Shown here: positions 54,901 to 64,000 of the stretch, piece by piece
How the letters are laid out: every line of letters starts with the position of its first letter
Position numbering within the stretch: position 1 is the stretch's first letter
Origin: Bursaphelenchus xylophilus
Taxonomy: Eukaryota; Nematoda; Chromadorea; Rhabditida; Aphelenchoididae
DNA: 64,000 nt
NCBI GenBank assembly: GCA_904066235.2
Contig: CAJFCV020000006.1
Coordinates: 2,852,001 to 2,916,000, forward strand
Direction of reading: 5' to 3'
Position numbers and translations under genes: made by a program
Notes under the pieces: model-generated
The model's database searches: none
Told to the model about the DNA's origin: nothing
The model's input: only the letters and a program-made list of their open reading frames with translations

Positions 54901-57400
54901 TACTAAAAAACCTTCAAAGAAAGCCGGAAAATCGTTCCAATACTTCGTTGACATTTCGTCCAGAAAGCCGATATTATTTTGACATTTCGTTCAGTTAGAA
55001 AATTTTGGCTTATATACTGCGAATATGAGTAAAGCAATATGTCGACAAGACGCAAAATTTCAGGGCTCTATGTCATCAGTGTCATATTTTAAAAATTTTT
55101 GTCATAAATTTCAAAAAACCGTATTTTTTTATTTTGCATCTCAAATGTTGTCTGGAAATTTCTGAACCAGAATATGTATAATTTATGCCACAAAGTTTCA
55201 GGTTTTACAGATTTTATTTGGATTTTTTGATGCTAGCCGGATATTGTTTTAGGTAATTTCTGAAGTTTCAGATGGAGCTGAGACACAAATATTGTCTCAA
55301 AACGTTGAAAAAATTCTTCTGATCCAGATGACGTATGGATTGATCCCTTTCTCCAGCTTTTTATTCGTTTAAAATAATTTTCTTTGTTTTTTAGTTATTT
55401 TGATGTCGGCAGAAATGTAAAAAGTGGTCTATTGCACGAAAACCTACTGTCTAAACTTTCTAAGGTCTCAATCAGGGCATGAAAAGTATAAAAATACCAC
55501 TAGAAAGCACAGAAAACACCATCGCTTACCCCTGTGTCCGATATACACTCAAAATTTTTAAAACGTTATTTATTACGTAATTGCGGCTATGAATTTTCAA
55601 AATTTTCAGCCCGAGGTGTGTCAACCATTCCAAACAGAAATTTATCTAAATGTCCGAACAACATACACCTGGAATCTTTATGTCCGCGAATAGTCTATCT
55701 AAATATTTATGTCCGCGAATAGGGTGTCCGCGAGTTGGGCGTCCGCGAATAGGACAACCCGTGTCCGCGAGTTGGGTGTCCGCGAATAGAGATGTCCGCG
55801 AAGTGTCCGACACCCATTTTTTCTATATAACGCGAGTAAAAATAGATGAAAAATATAAAAAGTGACTTTTTATAAAACAATTTCTTTCCTTTTCAGGCTC
55901 TGTCATCATTTTCACTGGCCTCCTCTCCATGCTCTGCCTTAAAATGCACTTGGCCGGCTTCCGTTGGCTTGGCATGATCCTGGTCACGCTTGGCCTGGCC
56001 GTCATCGGACTCTGCGACATGTTGGAAAGTGGAACCAAAGAAAATGGAGAAGAAATTATCTTCGGTGACATGCTGATTGTGGGCTCACAAATCCTTCATG
56101 CCGTACAAATGGTGCTGGAACAATCGATTCTCCAGAAATACGACGTTCCTCCGCTTTTGGCGGTAGGCTTGGAAGGGACGTTTGGAATGCTGGTGCTGAG
56201 TTCGTTGTTGGTCCCAATGTATTATATTCAAGTGCCGAAGACGTTTTCGCACAATCCGGAGCAGAGAATGGAAGACGTCTTCTTTGCGTTCAGACAGATT
56301 CGAGAGCAGCCGTTGATTGCTGTTGGGTTGTCGGCTATGATCATTAGGTAAGTTAAGGACAGACAAGAAATCGGTCAGCCCAAATTTTAGTACATAGGTT
56401 GATAGGGAAGCCTTCTAAGTACGACGCTCCGAATTTCTTCAAATTTGGCACAGATGTCCAGCATTACCCACATTTCAATTCTCGGAAATTTTAGCTCGCG
56501 CTTTGCAGGGGCTGCCGAGATATGCAACGATCTTTGCCGCCGAGAGAGTACGCGAAACGTGGAGAGCGGTCAGAGAAAACAAACACCTTTTTTATTGGCC
56601 ATATCTTTGACTGTTTCGTGCGGAAAAATTTGATTTTTTGTAGAAACATTAGGCGGGTTGAGGCAAAAAACACTTTTTGACCACATCTTTACCAGTTTTG
56701 TGCTGAAAAAATGATTTTTTGTGGAAACATTACCCTCAGCAATAGAAATAGGCATGAAACTTCAGATGCCAAAATTCACAAGAAAATTTCACATTTGTTT
56801 CTACTTTCGATCTAAAAAGCTCGATCGTTTCTGCAACGCGCTAGCTAGAAGTCTCGCATATGCCTTGACAAAAACTGACCTAAATCCCAGCTAAATTTCA
56901 TCAAGATATCAGTGTTGTGCTTGGAGTGCTTCTACTGTTAGCTGGAGCAAAATTACTATGGTATAATTTTCAGCATTGCCTTTTTCAACTTCTCCGCAGT
57001 CACCACAACGAAACGTCTGAGTGCCACCAGTCGAATGGTCCTGGATTCGGTGCGAACCTTGATCATTTGGATGGTGTCGATTCCATTGTTCGGCGAGAAG
57101 TTCATTCCTCTGCAGGTAAATACCAAGCCTCTTTTATGGCCTCTCCTTTGTTAAAAAAGTCTACTATAAGTCTTGCAGATCCTCGGATTCCTCTCTCTGA
57201 TCTTGGGAATGTTTGTTTACAATGACGTTTTCATTGGCCCGAAGATTCGAGAGAAAGTTTTGCCAAATCTCCGTGAATCCGGAAGAACTACATTCTGCGT
57301 CAACTTCTGGGGAGCGAATAACCCTAATATCGAAGAGGAAGATGAGTTACTGATTGTTGAGGATGAAACTTTGGCCGGCTCTAGGCACAACCCTGCGTAG
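51952..57400 (+). CDS. SLC35F6-like transporter, copy A (387 aa, 5 exons)
   Basis: SLC35F6-type proteins are ten-span members of the drug/metabolite transporter superfamily related to nucleotide-sugar transporters, placed in lysosomal or mitochondrial membranes in mammals. Exons are 51952-52037, 53376-53638, 55897-56347, 56974-57115 and 57179-57400; phases agree. Landmarks: a first helix VFIAVIMVITGALNTLIAK, then HPFFQANCMFVGE, FLFALPAVCDITGTSLQYIG, LNLTTASSYQMLRG, WLGMILVTLGLAVIGLCDM, GDMLIVGSQILHAVQMVLEQ, LEGTFG, RTLIIWMVSIPLFGEKFIPL. A short acidic C-terminal tail (NIEEEDELLIVEDE) faces the cytosol. The 2.3-kb third intron (third exon acceptor at 55896) is almost wholly a foldback element, and introns 1 and 4 hold others. 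The tandem paralogue at 58433 has identical intron phases. Substrate unknown. Confidence 0.92.
52181..52617. mobile_element. Palindromic element with CAGGGGAAGTA ends, family C copy 1
   Basis: Left end CAGGGGAAGTAGTACTCCAA and GTGCGACGCTCAG; right end CTGAGCGTCGCACTTGGAGT and ACTTCCCCTG. TCA on both sides could be a 3-bp target duplication. Internal mirrored blocks include GCTCGCACTTTGCAG and CAAAGCGCGAGC. It lies in intron 1 of SLC35F6-like copy A. Confidence 0.8.
53023..53273. mobile_element. MITE family A copy 7, complete, with TA target duplication
   Basis: TA-CAGTGACGGACCTGATCCA and GGATCAGGTCCCCCGCTG-TA, mirrored halves with the CACAAAAAAAAAGCTGGCGCG centre. It is in intron 1 of SLC35F6-like copy A, ~400 bp from the family C element. 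Confidence 0.9.
53738..55802. repeat. 2.1-kb foldback element with iterated TTCGCGGACA ends
   Basis: The left end (53738-53860) is a chain of ~14-15-bp units containing TTCGCGGACA. The right end (55680-55802) is the mirrored chain of TGTCCGCGAA units, in the same order as the complement. Inside, 54340-54645 and 55045-55380 are long near-perfect complements; for example CAATCCATACATCATCTGAA answers its complement at 55330, and CTAGCATCAAAAAATCCAAA answers 55230. Arms total ~900 bp around a ~350-bp core. It fills intron 2 of SLC35F6-like copy A and has no transposase frame. The architecture matches Foldback-type elements and the TTCGAA element at 2782. Confidence 0.9.
56404..56937. mobile_element. 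Family C palindromic element copy 2, diverged
   Basis: Left AGGGAAGCCTTCTAAGTACG and ACGCTCC; right TGTTGTGCTTGGAGTGCTTC and TACTG. It shares with the 52181 copy the ATTTTAGCTCGCGCTTTGCA, GCCGAGATATGCAACGATCT and GTGGAGAGCGGTCAGAGAAA blocks. It fills most of intron 3 of SLC35F6-like copy A. Confidence 0.65.
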
Positions 57401-58432
57401 TTTTTGTTAACAATGTTCGAAATAGGGAGCCTGAAGAATTCATATATCATTGTTAAAAAATTTTGTTGATATTCTGTTGTCGGGTGGTGAAATAAAGAGA
57501 TTATTTCTATGAGGATATTGGTTTTAATGTGAAAAAGGAAAAACTCAAAAAAATGGTTATAGGCTGGGCAAGCCACAGGACTATAGAAAATCGTTGTGTT
57601 TATGAGAAGCTGCATTTATATGCTGTAAAAAGTTACTATCACCCTGTCGGGGAAATAATGAGCACAATATCGTTTTCTGTAAACGCTTTACTCCTTTGCA
57701 ATCTCTATGCAACAATTTCAAGCGGTCAAAGATCGATTCGTTATGCAGGAGATTTATTTTTCAAAGGAAATTTGCCCCAAAATTGGCTCTTAACACTTAT
57801 GGAACAGTCTGTTATGAAAAGCCTTCGTTCTGCGGAAGTTCCGGTGTTTCTGTCAGTTTGTCGGGGAAATCATGAGCAGAATATCCGATTGTGTCGCTGA
57901 AATGAAAAGCAATTCAATTTTGCCGCGACACAATTCATTTTCTCGAAAGCGAGGCGAGTTTCGACGCGACAGAGTGCTCATTATTTTCCCGACAGACTAA
58001 TAATAGATTTTTATTGGCTTACCCTGTCCTTACATACAAACTCTTCCCAGTCTCTGCAACTCATCGGCACCGTTGAACCCATCTTTGCATGCTGGGTTCA
58101 AGGGGTTTTGTTTGACTACTTTCCATTCCTTTTACATTGGGTTAACTGTATTTTTCCAGCTTTTTTTCTAAAGAGAACAGAAGTTTAATCCAACTGCTAA
58201 AATTTCTCATGTTTTTACTACTCTATTTTTCCAATCACAAAAAAGCTTAACACACAAAAAACGATGAAGAATTGAGGCCCAAGGGCAAGTTCTGATAAGG
58301 AACTTTGATAACGAACCCATGTTCAGACAAAAGCCTGTCACGTTTGCGGGTTTCCTTTTTTGATGCCTTTCAAACCCTTGTTGTAATTGTTTGAATAAAT
58401 TTCAGCCTGGCCATAACTTGCAACTGCCAACA
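57401..58432. other. Spacer between the tandem SLC35F6-like genes
   Basis: It holds the 3' flank of copy A (AATAAAG at 57491), a family B MITE at 57860-58005 and possibly a second, older one from about 57645 (CTGTCGGGGAAATAATGAGC). A likely spliced-leader acceptor AATAAATTTCAG ends at 58405, 27 bases before the copy B start. No extra gene is seen. Confidence 0.6.
57860..58005. mobile_element. MITE family B copy 2
   Basis: Left CAGTTTGTCGGGGAAATCAT-GAGC, right GCTCATTATTTTCCCGACAG-ACT. The interior shares GTGTCGCTGAAATGAAAAGC and CGACACAATTCATTTTCTCG (complement orientation) with the other copies. Confidence 0.7.
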
Positions 58433-61400
58433 ATGGCATCAGAGACCTCGGTTACCGTCCTGATCGCCGTGATCATGGTGATCACGGGCGCAACCAACAC
58501 GCTTATTGCAAAGTAAGTTCAAGCTTTTTTCTGTATGATTCCACGTTCAGATGGACAGACAAACTTGAGTCGGCCGGCTCCAGATTCGAGCATCCCTTCT
58601 TCCAAGCCAACTGCATGTTTGTTGGGGAGTTCTTTTGCTTGGTAATATTCATTTTGCTCTACCTTTACAAAGGAGAAAATGCAGGGCATTTGACGAAGTT
58701 CAATCCCTTCTTGTTTGCGCTGCCAACCATTTGCGACATCTCCGGGACGTGCTTGCAATACACAGGGCTGAACTTGACTACCGCGTCGAGCTACCAGATG
58801 CTTGGAGGTAAGCGTTGTTGGTTATTTAACTGTATCTTGTCCCGACTTTTCGGGCCAACGACAGTTCGGGTCAACACAAAATCGACAAACACAACGTGTA
58901 CTTTGAGAAGGCATAGAAAGGTCAATTCAAAATATATATTTTTTTGAAACTCAATCGGTTGAAAATGGCGGGTATCAGTTCCAGAAAATCTAAATTTTAG
59001 GAAAATCGGCGGAGTCTCCACGGAGAAATCTAAAGGAAAGGGCTCGGCGGAGACTTGGCGAAGACTTGCAATATATCCATTTTTTCTAAGTTTAGCTATT
59101 TATTAACGTTAGTTTTCATTACCTTGAGTTGTTGCGACACATAAAAGAGTAAAATTTGCGGCAAAAAACAAAGATCCGTAACTTTTATCTAGATATTATT
59201 GATGTGAATACACTTAAAGTACATCAAAAATAGGCAATAAACTATGCTAGGACCCGATCAATCTTATTATTTCTATTAACTAACAAGGGAAGTCGTTCAG
59301 ATCGCAAATGAACTATGACATGAGACCTGTGTGGTTTTAGAGTCACATACTCTACTATATCGAATATAAAGGCATTTTTGCGTCTGGGCCACCGCGGCCG
59401 AGAAAATCGACTATAAAGTTTCGCAAACCGGGGGGCTGGGTTCGATTCCTTTCACCTGCAATGTAAAGGGTAAGACTACTGTGTACACTACAGTATGCGT
59501 AAAAAAAAATTTTTTTTGTGTTTTTCCAATTTTATGTAGATTTGTGCCTTTTCTTGAGACAAAAACAAACAAATTTAGTCGACTTTTCTCCAGACTGTTA
59601 AAAATGGCATGACTTGGAATGATAATCGGAGAGCTTACTGCGGCTACGCCTCAAGGCTATCGGAAAGTTGTCGAAAGGAAGTAAAGTGATTTTTTATCAC
59701 TCTTTGATTTTGTTTGGACATGGGATTGGCGCCTAAAAATGTTGTGGCTCTCCTCTTGGCCGAGTTCGGAACCGGGAACTCCGAAGACGCGACTTACGAG
59801 GAGATTCGGATGGCAACCCGACTGAAGATTCTGCTGTCTCAAGCGGCGGAAGACGCGAATATTGAGGTTCAAACGGACGATGAGATTATGGACAACAACA
59901 GCAGTGGACTGAACGTCCGGAAGGACGTTCAGTCGATGTGAAAACTATTCCCACCCGCTGTACCTCCTTGATTCAGCCACTTGACCTATTCTTTTTCCGT
60001 ATCTTCAAAGGATTTGTGAGGCGAATCCATAGTCACGTCCTCGCCAACGATCTAAAATTCCCTTTGTACAAAAGGGAAAACATTTTAATTGTTTTAAATG
60101 TTGTCTACTCTCAATTTAAAAATCCAGTCTTTGATAACTCCAGGAAGTATTCGTTTTTCAAAGGAGATTATCTTGACAATAGGCCTCCTTCCTTCAAGAC
60201 TCCAGTGGAGTATTGTTTCCCCCATGATGTCCACACAGCTTATTCTGCTTCTAGTTGTGACATCTTGTCTTTTGTTTTGTGCTCGTACTGTAATCAAAAA
60301 CTTTGTTTTCATCATTTTGTTGAATGTGTTCACGACTGTTGTTAAATGATAGTTAAAAAGTTAAATAAAAAAATTAGTAATTTTGTTTGTTTTTGTCTCA
60401 AGAAAAGGCACAAATCTACATAAAATTGAAAAAACACAAAAAAAATTTTTTTTTACGCATACTGTAGTGTACACAGTAGTCTTACCCTTTACATTGCAGG
60501 TGAAAGGAACCGAACCCAGCCCCCCGACCCAAAAGAAGATTCGTTAGACGAGCGCTCTTTCCACTCGGCCAACTGGGCAGCTGTTTGGGTTTGCTTACGG
60601 AGAGAGGACTTTTTCGGCGCTCTCTTCTTGCGAAACTTTATAGTCGATCTTCTCGGCCGCGGAGGCCCAGACGCAAAAATGCCTTTATATTCGATATAGT
60701 AGAGTATGTGACTATAAAACCACACAGGTCTCATGTCATAGTTCATTTGCGATCTGAACGACTTCCCTTGTAAGCCTTTTCCTAGCCTCCCCATGCATAC
60801 AACGATTAACCTACGCAATCTATAGTATGTATCGTTGACCCGAACTGCCGCTGATCCGAAAAGTCGTAACTCCCTTTTGGTTAATTAACGAGATTTGACG
60901 ACGTATTTACTTACCTATAACAAACAAAACTGTGATATTATAGGCTCTGTTGTGCTGTTCGCTGGTCTGTTGTCCGTGATCTACCTCAAAATGCATTTTG
61001 CGGGATACAAATGGCTGGGAATGATCCTCGTAAGCGCTGGCCTCGCCGTTATCGGCCTTTGTGATATGTACTACAACGGGAACACCGAACATGGCAGCGA
61101 TGTTATCATTGGCGATTTGCTGATTGTCATTGCTCAGATTCTTCATGCCGTTCAAGCCGTGTTGGAGCAGCAGATTCTCCACAAGTACGATGTGGCTCCA
61201 TTGTTGGCGGTCGGATTGGAAGGCGCTTTTGGGTTCATAATTTTGTCTGCAATGATGGTACCAATGTATTTTATTACTGTGCCAAAGACTTTTTCGCACA
61301 ATCCTCATCAACGATTGGAGGATATGTTCTTTGCGCTGAAGCAGATCTCGGAAGAACCGTGGATTGCCGTAGGGTTGCTGGGATTGATCATCAGGTAAGA

Positions 61401-62334
61401 TGAAGGCAAAAAACACACGGGGGAAAAAGAGAAGAAGCATTTGCGCAAACCTACCCTTAATTTTTGTAGCTTCGAAGGTCACATCGGGACAGCGAAGATG
61501 GACTATCCAAAGTCTGAATATGGCATCAAAAATTTTAAAAAAATCCTTGCTTTTTGGTTACCTAAACGGCTCTTTTATCGGTCTGCCGGGAATATAATGA
61601 ACTATGTTGCTTCGCAAATCACATCACTGCCGAAAATGAATTGTGTCGGGAAAAAGCAAATTGTTTTTCACTTCAGGGCCACAAATGGCTCAGCAGAATT
61701 GCGTTCACTATTTCCCCCACAGACTGATACTATAAGATCCTCAGTCTGTTCTCACTTTTATGTTAAAAAACAACAAAAAGAAAAAACGAATCGCTTCGAA
61801 GATGCTTCGCAATCGATTTTCACTTTCTTTTGTGACAGAATGCCAAGTCGTCGCAAGACTCGGTTAAGAACTGCAGATGATGTTGGGACGCATTCAGAAA
61901 CTTCTCACACCGTTAGGTCCCTTAGAATTTTGCTGGAATAAACAATGTACTGATTTCAGCATTGGCTTCTTCAACTTCGCCTCAATCTCGACTACCAAAC
62001 GAATGAATGCAACAACTCGGATTATCCTCGAATCCTCGCGAACTTTGATCATTTGGATGGCCTCGATTCCACTGTTTGGCGACAAGTTCATTCCGTTACA
62101 GGTAGTTTCAATATTCAAATTTATCACTTTACCGTATTCCTTCAGGTCCTCGGGTTTGTTCTTCTCGTTCTCGGAGTATTTCTCTACAACGACGTGTTGT
62201 TTGGGCCAAAAATCCGTCGGAGTATTCTGCCCTACTTTGATGGCACTCGACTGGCTATTTGTTGCAATGGATTTTGGAGAGGGCGGGAGCGGCATGAAGA
62301 AGATGAGGACTTGCTGTTCAACGGAGAACAATAA
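58433..62334 (+). CDS. SLC35F6-like transporter, copy B (372 aa, 5 exons)
   Basis: Exons are 58433-58512, 58551-58807, 60944-61394, 61960-62101 and 62146-62334. Exons 3 and 4 are exactly as long as in copy A (451 and 142 nt) and every intron phase matches, so the pair arose by tandem duplication. The start is MASETSVTVLIAVIMVITGA; the same TLIAK|W, HPFFQANCMFVGE, LNLTTASSYQMLG and RTLIIWMASIPLFGDKFIPL landmarks follow. Intron 1 is only 38 nt, against 1.3 kb in copy A. Intron 2 holds a 1.5-kb Tc5/pogo-like remnant and intron 3 a family B MITE. The C-terminal tail differs from copy A (RGRERHEEDEDLLF) but is also acidic. Substrate unknown; ten membrane spans are expected from the family. Confidence 0.92.
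59714..59941 (+). other. Open frame of unknown origin in the Tc5-like element
   Basis: A 75-codon frame (MGLAPKNVVALLLAEFGT, then EDATYEEIRMATRLKILLSQ) precedes the transposase fragment in a different frame. Its composition is protein-like, with amphipathic helices. It may be part of the element's own N-terminal protein or a captured exon. I do not recognise it. Confidence 0.3.
59941..60345 (+). pseudogene. DDE superfamily (Tc5/pogo) transposase, C-terminal fragment
   Basis: The frame starts mid-domain with IPTRCTSLIQPLDLFFFRIF and KGFVRRIHSHV. This resembles the conserved IPP-T-LIQPLDV-F-R--K block of Tc4/Tc5 and pogo/CENP-B-type transposases that precedes the last catalytic acidic residue. 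The N-terminal DNA-binding part and the first two catalytic acidic residues are absent, so the protein cannot be active alone. The frame continues to a Cys/His-rich end (CSYCNQKLCFHHFVECVHDC) that could be a small zinc-binding tail or chance. It is interrupted upstream by TGA at 59939. Confidence 0.6.
60495..60578 (-). other. tRNA-like segment with A and B boxes in the transposon right arm
   Basis: On the minus strand TGGCCGAGTGG (60571-60561) fits an A box and GGTTCGGTTCC (60516-60506) is one base off a B box, with tRNA-like spacing. The left arm keeps a perfect B box, GGTTCGATTCC near 59450, but lacks the A box region. I could not fold a full cloverleaf: the T stem and acceptor stem do not pair. 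It looks like a degenerate tRNA or a SINE head rather than a working tRNA gene. Confidence 0.4.
61580..61730. mobile_element. MITE family B copy 3
   Basis: Left TCTGCCGGGAATATAATGAA, right CACTATTTCCCCCACAGACT-GATA. The interior AAAATGAATTGTGTCGGGAA and TTGTTTTTCACTTCAGGG match the copies at 43350 and 57860. It lies in intron 3 of SLC35F6-like copy B. Confidence 0.65.
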
Positions 62335-62526
62335 GGTATTTCAAGCGAAATATTTCGAATTGAAAATAAAATTAGACTGTTTTAATAGCATTTTTTATTA
62401 ATATTATTTACAAAATTTAAATTGAAAAATGGCAAAATTCAAGTATTGCAAGCAGAATTATATACACAAAAATCGATTTTAGCCTTCCAAAATCCATTTT
62501 TAAGTTCCTACAAGATAGCACTTCTC

Positions 62527-63115
62527 CTACAATCGACCGGTAGTTCGCTCAGCCAACCGACTCATCGGTCGGCGCTCTTCATTCTCCCGTAGATGATAAA
62601 CACCTTCCGTTTGATAGCTACTGTTGGAATAGTTCTCTTCTTCCGTTGCCACCGAATTGAGCCGCATGTTTCGTTGCGAGTTGGCGAATGTGGCGACATT
62701 TTCGTCGCGCTCTAGCTCCGGTGAGGTGTAGGTCACCTGAAACAAGGAAGGTCTTGGTTTATCCTGTTTCATGCGAGAAAATGTCATCAATAAGAGTATA
62801 ACACGTCACCTGTGCATAATTAGTGTCCACAATCATATTCTGCCCATCGCTGGCTGCCCCCAGCTCGGTCCTAGTGATGTCTGTAACCACTTGCCGTTCA
62901 ATCTCTTCTTTAATTGTATATTGACTTCCATCCGAGCCCAGAGAAGTGACATCGAGTGGAGGCATCAACTTGGCTCGAGGAATCGTCAGACTGTAAATAT
63001 CCGATCCTTTGTCATTGTAGTGAATAGTATTCCAGTCATTCCACGCCACATTCTTCTTCCAACAACGAGTTCGGGCGAGGAAATAAAATAGACAGCTGAA
63101 ACAGTGGATTCTCAT
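62527..63115 (-). CDS. Small unknown protein, 171 aa, two exons
   Basis: Exon 1 is 63115-62810 and exon 2 is 62736-62527, joined in phase 0 by a 73-nt GT-AG intron. The protein starts MRIHCFSCLFYFLART, a short hydrophobic stretch that could be a weak signal peptide or anchor but is followed at once by the basic RCWKK. The rest is hydrophilic and acidic or polar, with YSLTIPRAKLMPPLDVTS and a Tyr/Asn/Glu-rich C-terminal half ending RPMSRLAERTTGRL. No domain is recognised. If the hydrophobic segment is a membrane anchor, the rest could be a cytoplasmic tail, in which case the true start may lie further upstream. It converges with SLC35F6-like copy B; the stops are 193 bp apart. Confidence 0.6.
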
Positions 63116-63403
63116 GTTTTTGGCGGAACTGCGACGATTGGGGAAACGGAAAAGTATTTTTTCTTCGATTCAAGTGTGAAATTATGATTATCAAGGGTGC
63201 TGATTTCGAAAATGACATTCTAGATGGCAGTAATGTATAAAATGGTATAATAACTTTTTGAATTTTTTGAATGAATATTTGATTTGGGGGTTTTCAATGG
63301 TGCTGCTTTCAAAAAAATTAATAAGATTTTCGAAAGCAGCAAGGTTTTGAAAATCAAACCCCAAAATCGAATATTTGTGAACAAAAATTACAATCATTAA
63401 CAG
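63116..63403. other. Short intergenic stretch with dispersed-repeat end
   Basis: It contains AGGGTGCTGATTTCGAAAAT-GACATTC near 63196, the same repeat end that flanks the nested VPS13 gene copy 1, and a weaker copy with GGTGCTGCTTTC near 63299. No exon is seen. Confidence 0.5.
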
Positions 63404-64000
63404 TGTTTTTGGAAGCCACGAAAACTACCGTTGGTCCATCAGCTTTGAGCATGGCACAGTGGAGAGAAGCAACATGTTAAGAAGCATGTACGGCTTCATC
63501 GGAGACGACACGCTTGCCACATTCCCGGTATTCCTCCGAGATTGGCTGAACAACTTCAACAGTCCTCTAAAAGCACAGATTGAAGTGATTGACAGGGGTC
63601 TGGTTACCAGGAACATGCTGTCCACCTTCAACAAACTGCTCTCAGAACAAAACAGAATCTCAGAAGTTCAATTGAACGCTGACTATGAGGGCTATCAACA
63701 CCACGTGATGAGTTACAACGTAAGTAATACATAACATAAAGCAAGTTTAAAATTAGGGACCCCCGGGGTAGGGAAGATCACCATTATGGTGTTTATTGCG
63801 TCCTTCAACTAGGTCGTCCTCCGAAGAACCACTGTGTGCTACAGCACCAGGAACAATGCGGCGCTCGAGATCGCCAAACGAGCTGTCCGCCTTTGCACCG
63901 AACTTCAACTCCGTCATTCAGAAATTGTTCCTGAAGGTCCATCTGTAGTTCGATTCCAAATGTCTCATCTACACATCTTTGATACGCGTCAAACTCCAGA
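63404..64000 (+). CDS. Unrecognised protein, internal exons, cut by the window edge
   Basis: Two exons are visible. The first, 63404-63719, follows a CATTAACAG acceptor and runs VFGSHENYRWSISFEHGT and MYGFIGDDTLATFPVFLRDW to HHVMSYN|GTAAGT. The second starts at 63813 after CAACTAG and runs past the window end (VVLRRTTVCYSTRNNAALEI, then AKRAVRLCTELQLRH). The first exon starts in phase 1, so an upstream coding exon is implied but I do not find it. The alternating hydrophobic and charged pattern resembles nematode-expanded F-box-associated or DUF proteins, but I recognise no diagnostic motif. Confidence 0.55.

Larger units (their letters stand above)
59283..60771. mobile_element. Tc5/pogo-like transposon remnant with long inverted repeats
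   Basis: The ends ACAAGGGAAGTCGTTCAGAT (59283) and its complement (to 60771) are the outside of inverted repeats of ~290 bp on the left and ~390 bp on the right. The right arm has an extra ~130 bp with a tRNA-like segment. Each arm contains TACGCATACTGTAGTGTACA or its complement, and AATTTTATGTAGATTTGTGC or its complement. The core carries a DDE-transposase fragment. It lies in intron 2 of SLC35F6-like copy B, and the left end is the mirror of the right, so the insertion is complete. Confidence 0.85.

Noticed and set aside
59437..59470. Functional tRNA gene at the left transposon arm
   Set aside because: Only the B box is present; the A box and stems are missing.

Overview
This is a nematode (roundworm) nuclear genome window. 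Evidence is the short-exon genes with GT-AG introns ending in TTTTCAG, two nematode-type cuticle collagens (one N-terminal transmembrane segment, interrupted Gly-X-Y blocks, paired cysteines), T-rich AG sites just upstream of start codons that look like spliced-leader acceptors, and AT-rich introns full of Tc1/mariner- and Tc5-like debris. I cannot name the genus. The introns are longer and far more repeat-laden than in Caenorhabditis elegans.

Layout. 129-4404 (+): 3' half of MED14, its start lying outside the window. 6.7-8.1 kb: a large inverted repeat. 8307-8914 (+): a small secreted protein. 9404-33995 (-): a complete VPS13 lipid-transfer protein gene, reconstructed here as 32 exons with consistent phases (3,349 codons plus stop). 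Its introns hold two copies of an unrelated acidic-protein gene on the opposite strand, plus many repeats. 35198-36488 and 40643-41907 (-): two cuticle collagens, with a poorly understood pair of exons between them. 44730-49190 (-): a long-chain acyl-CoA synthetase. 49311-51392 (-): a homologue of the axonemal inner-arm dynein light chain p28/DNALI1. 51952-57400 and 58433-62334 (+): tandem SLC35F6-like transporter paralogues with the same intron positions. 62527-63115 (-): a small unknown gene. 63404-64000 (+): the start of an unrecognised gene cut by the window edge.

The genes do not form a pathway. The collagens build cuticle, VPS13 and the acyl-CoA synthetase act on lipids, MED14 in transcription, SLC35F6-like proteins in membranes. 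What unites the window is its repeat architecture: nearly every long intron contains an inverted repeat, from ~250-bp MITEs to a ~2.1-kb foldback in an SLC35F6 intron. At least three dispersed MITE families recur, and a short AT-rich motif related to CATGGATAATATAAAA recurs in many introns.

Points most worth a second look: the nested duplicated gene pair inside VPS13, one copy with a GC donor and flanked by its own inverted repeat, the other frameshifted; a VPS13 intron whose only phase-compatible acceptor reads GG instead of AG; a dynein-arm subunit in an animal group without motile cilia; and foldback elements that carry apparently captured coding or tRNA-like sequence.
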